This document shows, in pieces, positions 4,462 through 5,031 of a stretch of 5,031 nucleotides of DNA (position 1 is its first letter; each line of letters opens with the position of its first letter). A program made the translations under genes and the position numbers. The stretch is from Ruminococcus sp. (GTDB lineage Bacteria; Bacillota; Clostridia; Oscillospirales; Acutalibacteraceae), in NCBI GenBank assembly GCA_023667385.1, contig JAMPAE010000140.1, positions 1 through 5,031 of the forward strand, written 5' to 3'. A model generated the notes under the pieces. That model was not told where the DNA came from and made no database searches. It was given only the letters and a program-made list of their open reading frames with translations.

Positions 4462-5031
4462 AAACCTCATCTGCCAGAACAGCGTGTGCGCACCTGATTC
4501 CGTCAACTGAAGCTGAAACGATTCCGCCGGCATAGCCTGCACCCTCGCCACACGGATAAATTCCACGAATGTTTGATTGATAGATGTCATCCCTGATGAT
4601 TCGAACAGGGGAGGAACTTCGGCTTTCAGGACCTGTTAATACTGCATCGGGCATTGCAAAGCCGTTGAGTTTTTTGTCCATCTGAACCAATGCATATGCC
4701 ATCATATCGGTGACCTTTTTCGGGAGTACCTGCCTTAAATCAGACGGTGTAACCCCTGTTGTGAAACTTGGTTTGACAAATGAAAGCTTCGTTGATGGTG
4801 TATCATTCAGAAAATCTCCGACAAGCTGGCACGGTGCGCTGTAATTCTTGCCGGCAATGTCGAAGCCTTTGTGCTCAATGTTTTTCTGAAGCTCAAAGCC
4901 TGCAAGCGGGTGCTCGCTCGGAAAATCTTCGGGGTAAACATTAACGAGAATGGCTGAATTTGAATTTTCCTTGTCACGTGCATATTCGCTCATGCCGTTG
5001 GTCACCACCCGCTCCGCCTCCGACGCGGCAG
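4460..5031 (-). CDS. FAD-dependent dehydrogenase (COG2509 type), C-terminal part (5' end outside window)
   Basis: The minus-strand frame is open to base 5031 and ends at TGA 4460-4462, giving 189 visible C-terminal residues. The GTG at 5006-5008 is inside the domain: the preceding in-frame residues AASEAER join VVTNGMSEYARDKENSNSA, matching the family pattern 'AASE...vNGMS.yaRd..NaN.a'. Further signatures are CQLVGDFL, the stretch GPESRSSSPVRIIRD, and near the end GIYPCGEGAGYAGGIVSAS, the last glycine-rich part of the FAD-binding fold. Members are usually about 500-550 residues, so roughly the C-terminal third is here. They are predicted cytoplasmic FAD oxidoreductases whose substrate is not established. 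The gene leads a probable operon with the small membrane-anchored protein nine bases downstream. I am sure of the family and not of any reaction. Confidence 0.85.
   Translation of the reverse strand, partial: AASEAERVVTNGMSEYARDKENSNSAILVNVYPEDFPSEHPLAGFELQKNIEHKGFDIAGKNYSAPCQLVGDFLNDTPSTKLSFVKPSFTTGVTPSDLRQVLPKKVTDMMAYALVQMDKKLNGFAMPDAVLTGPESRSSSPVRIIRDDIYQSNIRGIYPCGEGAGYAGGIVSASVDGIRCAHAVLADEV

Overview
The window looks like chromosome from an endospore-forming member of the Clostridia, probably an Oscillospiraceae/Ruminococcaceae-type gut anaerobe. This is inferred from the adjacent spoIVB-spo0A pair, purine-rich Shine-Dalgarno sites, AT-rich intergenic DNA and the closest remembered protein families. 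No transposon, CRISPR array, tRNA or rRNA was found.

Layout. Bases 1-316 (+) hold the C-terminal end of a PHP-type phosphoesterase of the histidinol-phosphatase kind. It runs convergently into a 53-residue gene of unknown function (318-479, -), and the intrinsic terminator of the first gene lies across both stop codons. Bases 480-611 are a divergent promoter region. A sigma-A-like promoter points right to a membrane-anchored alpha/beta hydrolase (612-1640), and a sigma-G-like (forespore) promoter points left to the 53-residue gene. The hydrolase ends at a strong terminator (1649-1677). After a 209-base AT-rich gap with two perfect palindromes comes spoIVB (1850-3082), the PDZ serine peptidase that signals from forespore to mother cell. 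A second AT-rich gap carries the likely spo0A promoter and a leader able to fold over the spo0A ribosome binding site. spo0A itself (3265-4041) is the master regulator of sporulation. A long composite hairpin (4047-4114) separates it from a convergent two-gene unit on the minus strand: the C-terminal part of a COG2509-type FAD-dependent dehydrogenase (4460 to the right edge), followed almost without gap by a small membrane-anchored protein (4133-4450).

How it fits together. spoIVB and spo0A form the conserved sporulation core, but the DNA-repair gene recN, often directly upstream of spoIVB, is replaced here by the hydrolase. The three points most worth a second look are: the Spo0A receiver, which keeps the phosphorylated aspartate but has Gly-Glu where the acidic pair is usually Asp-Asp; the spo0A leader, whose predicted fold hides the Shine-Dalgarno sequence; and the 53-residue gene with its sigma-G-like promoter, a candidate uncharacterised forespore gene. 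All functional statements are read from sequence and remembered family features; no search or folding program was run.
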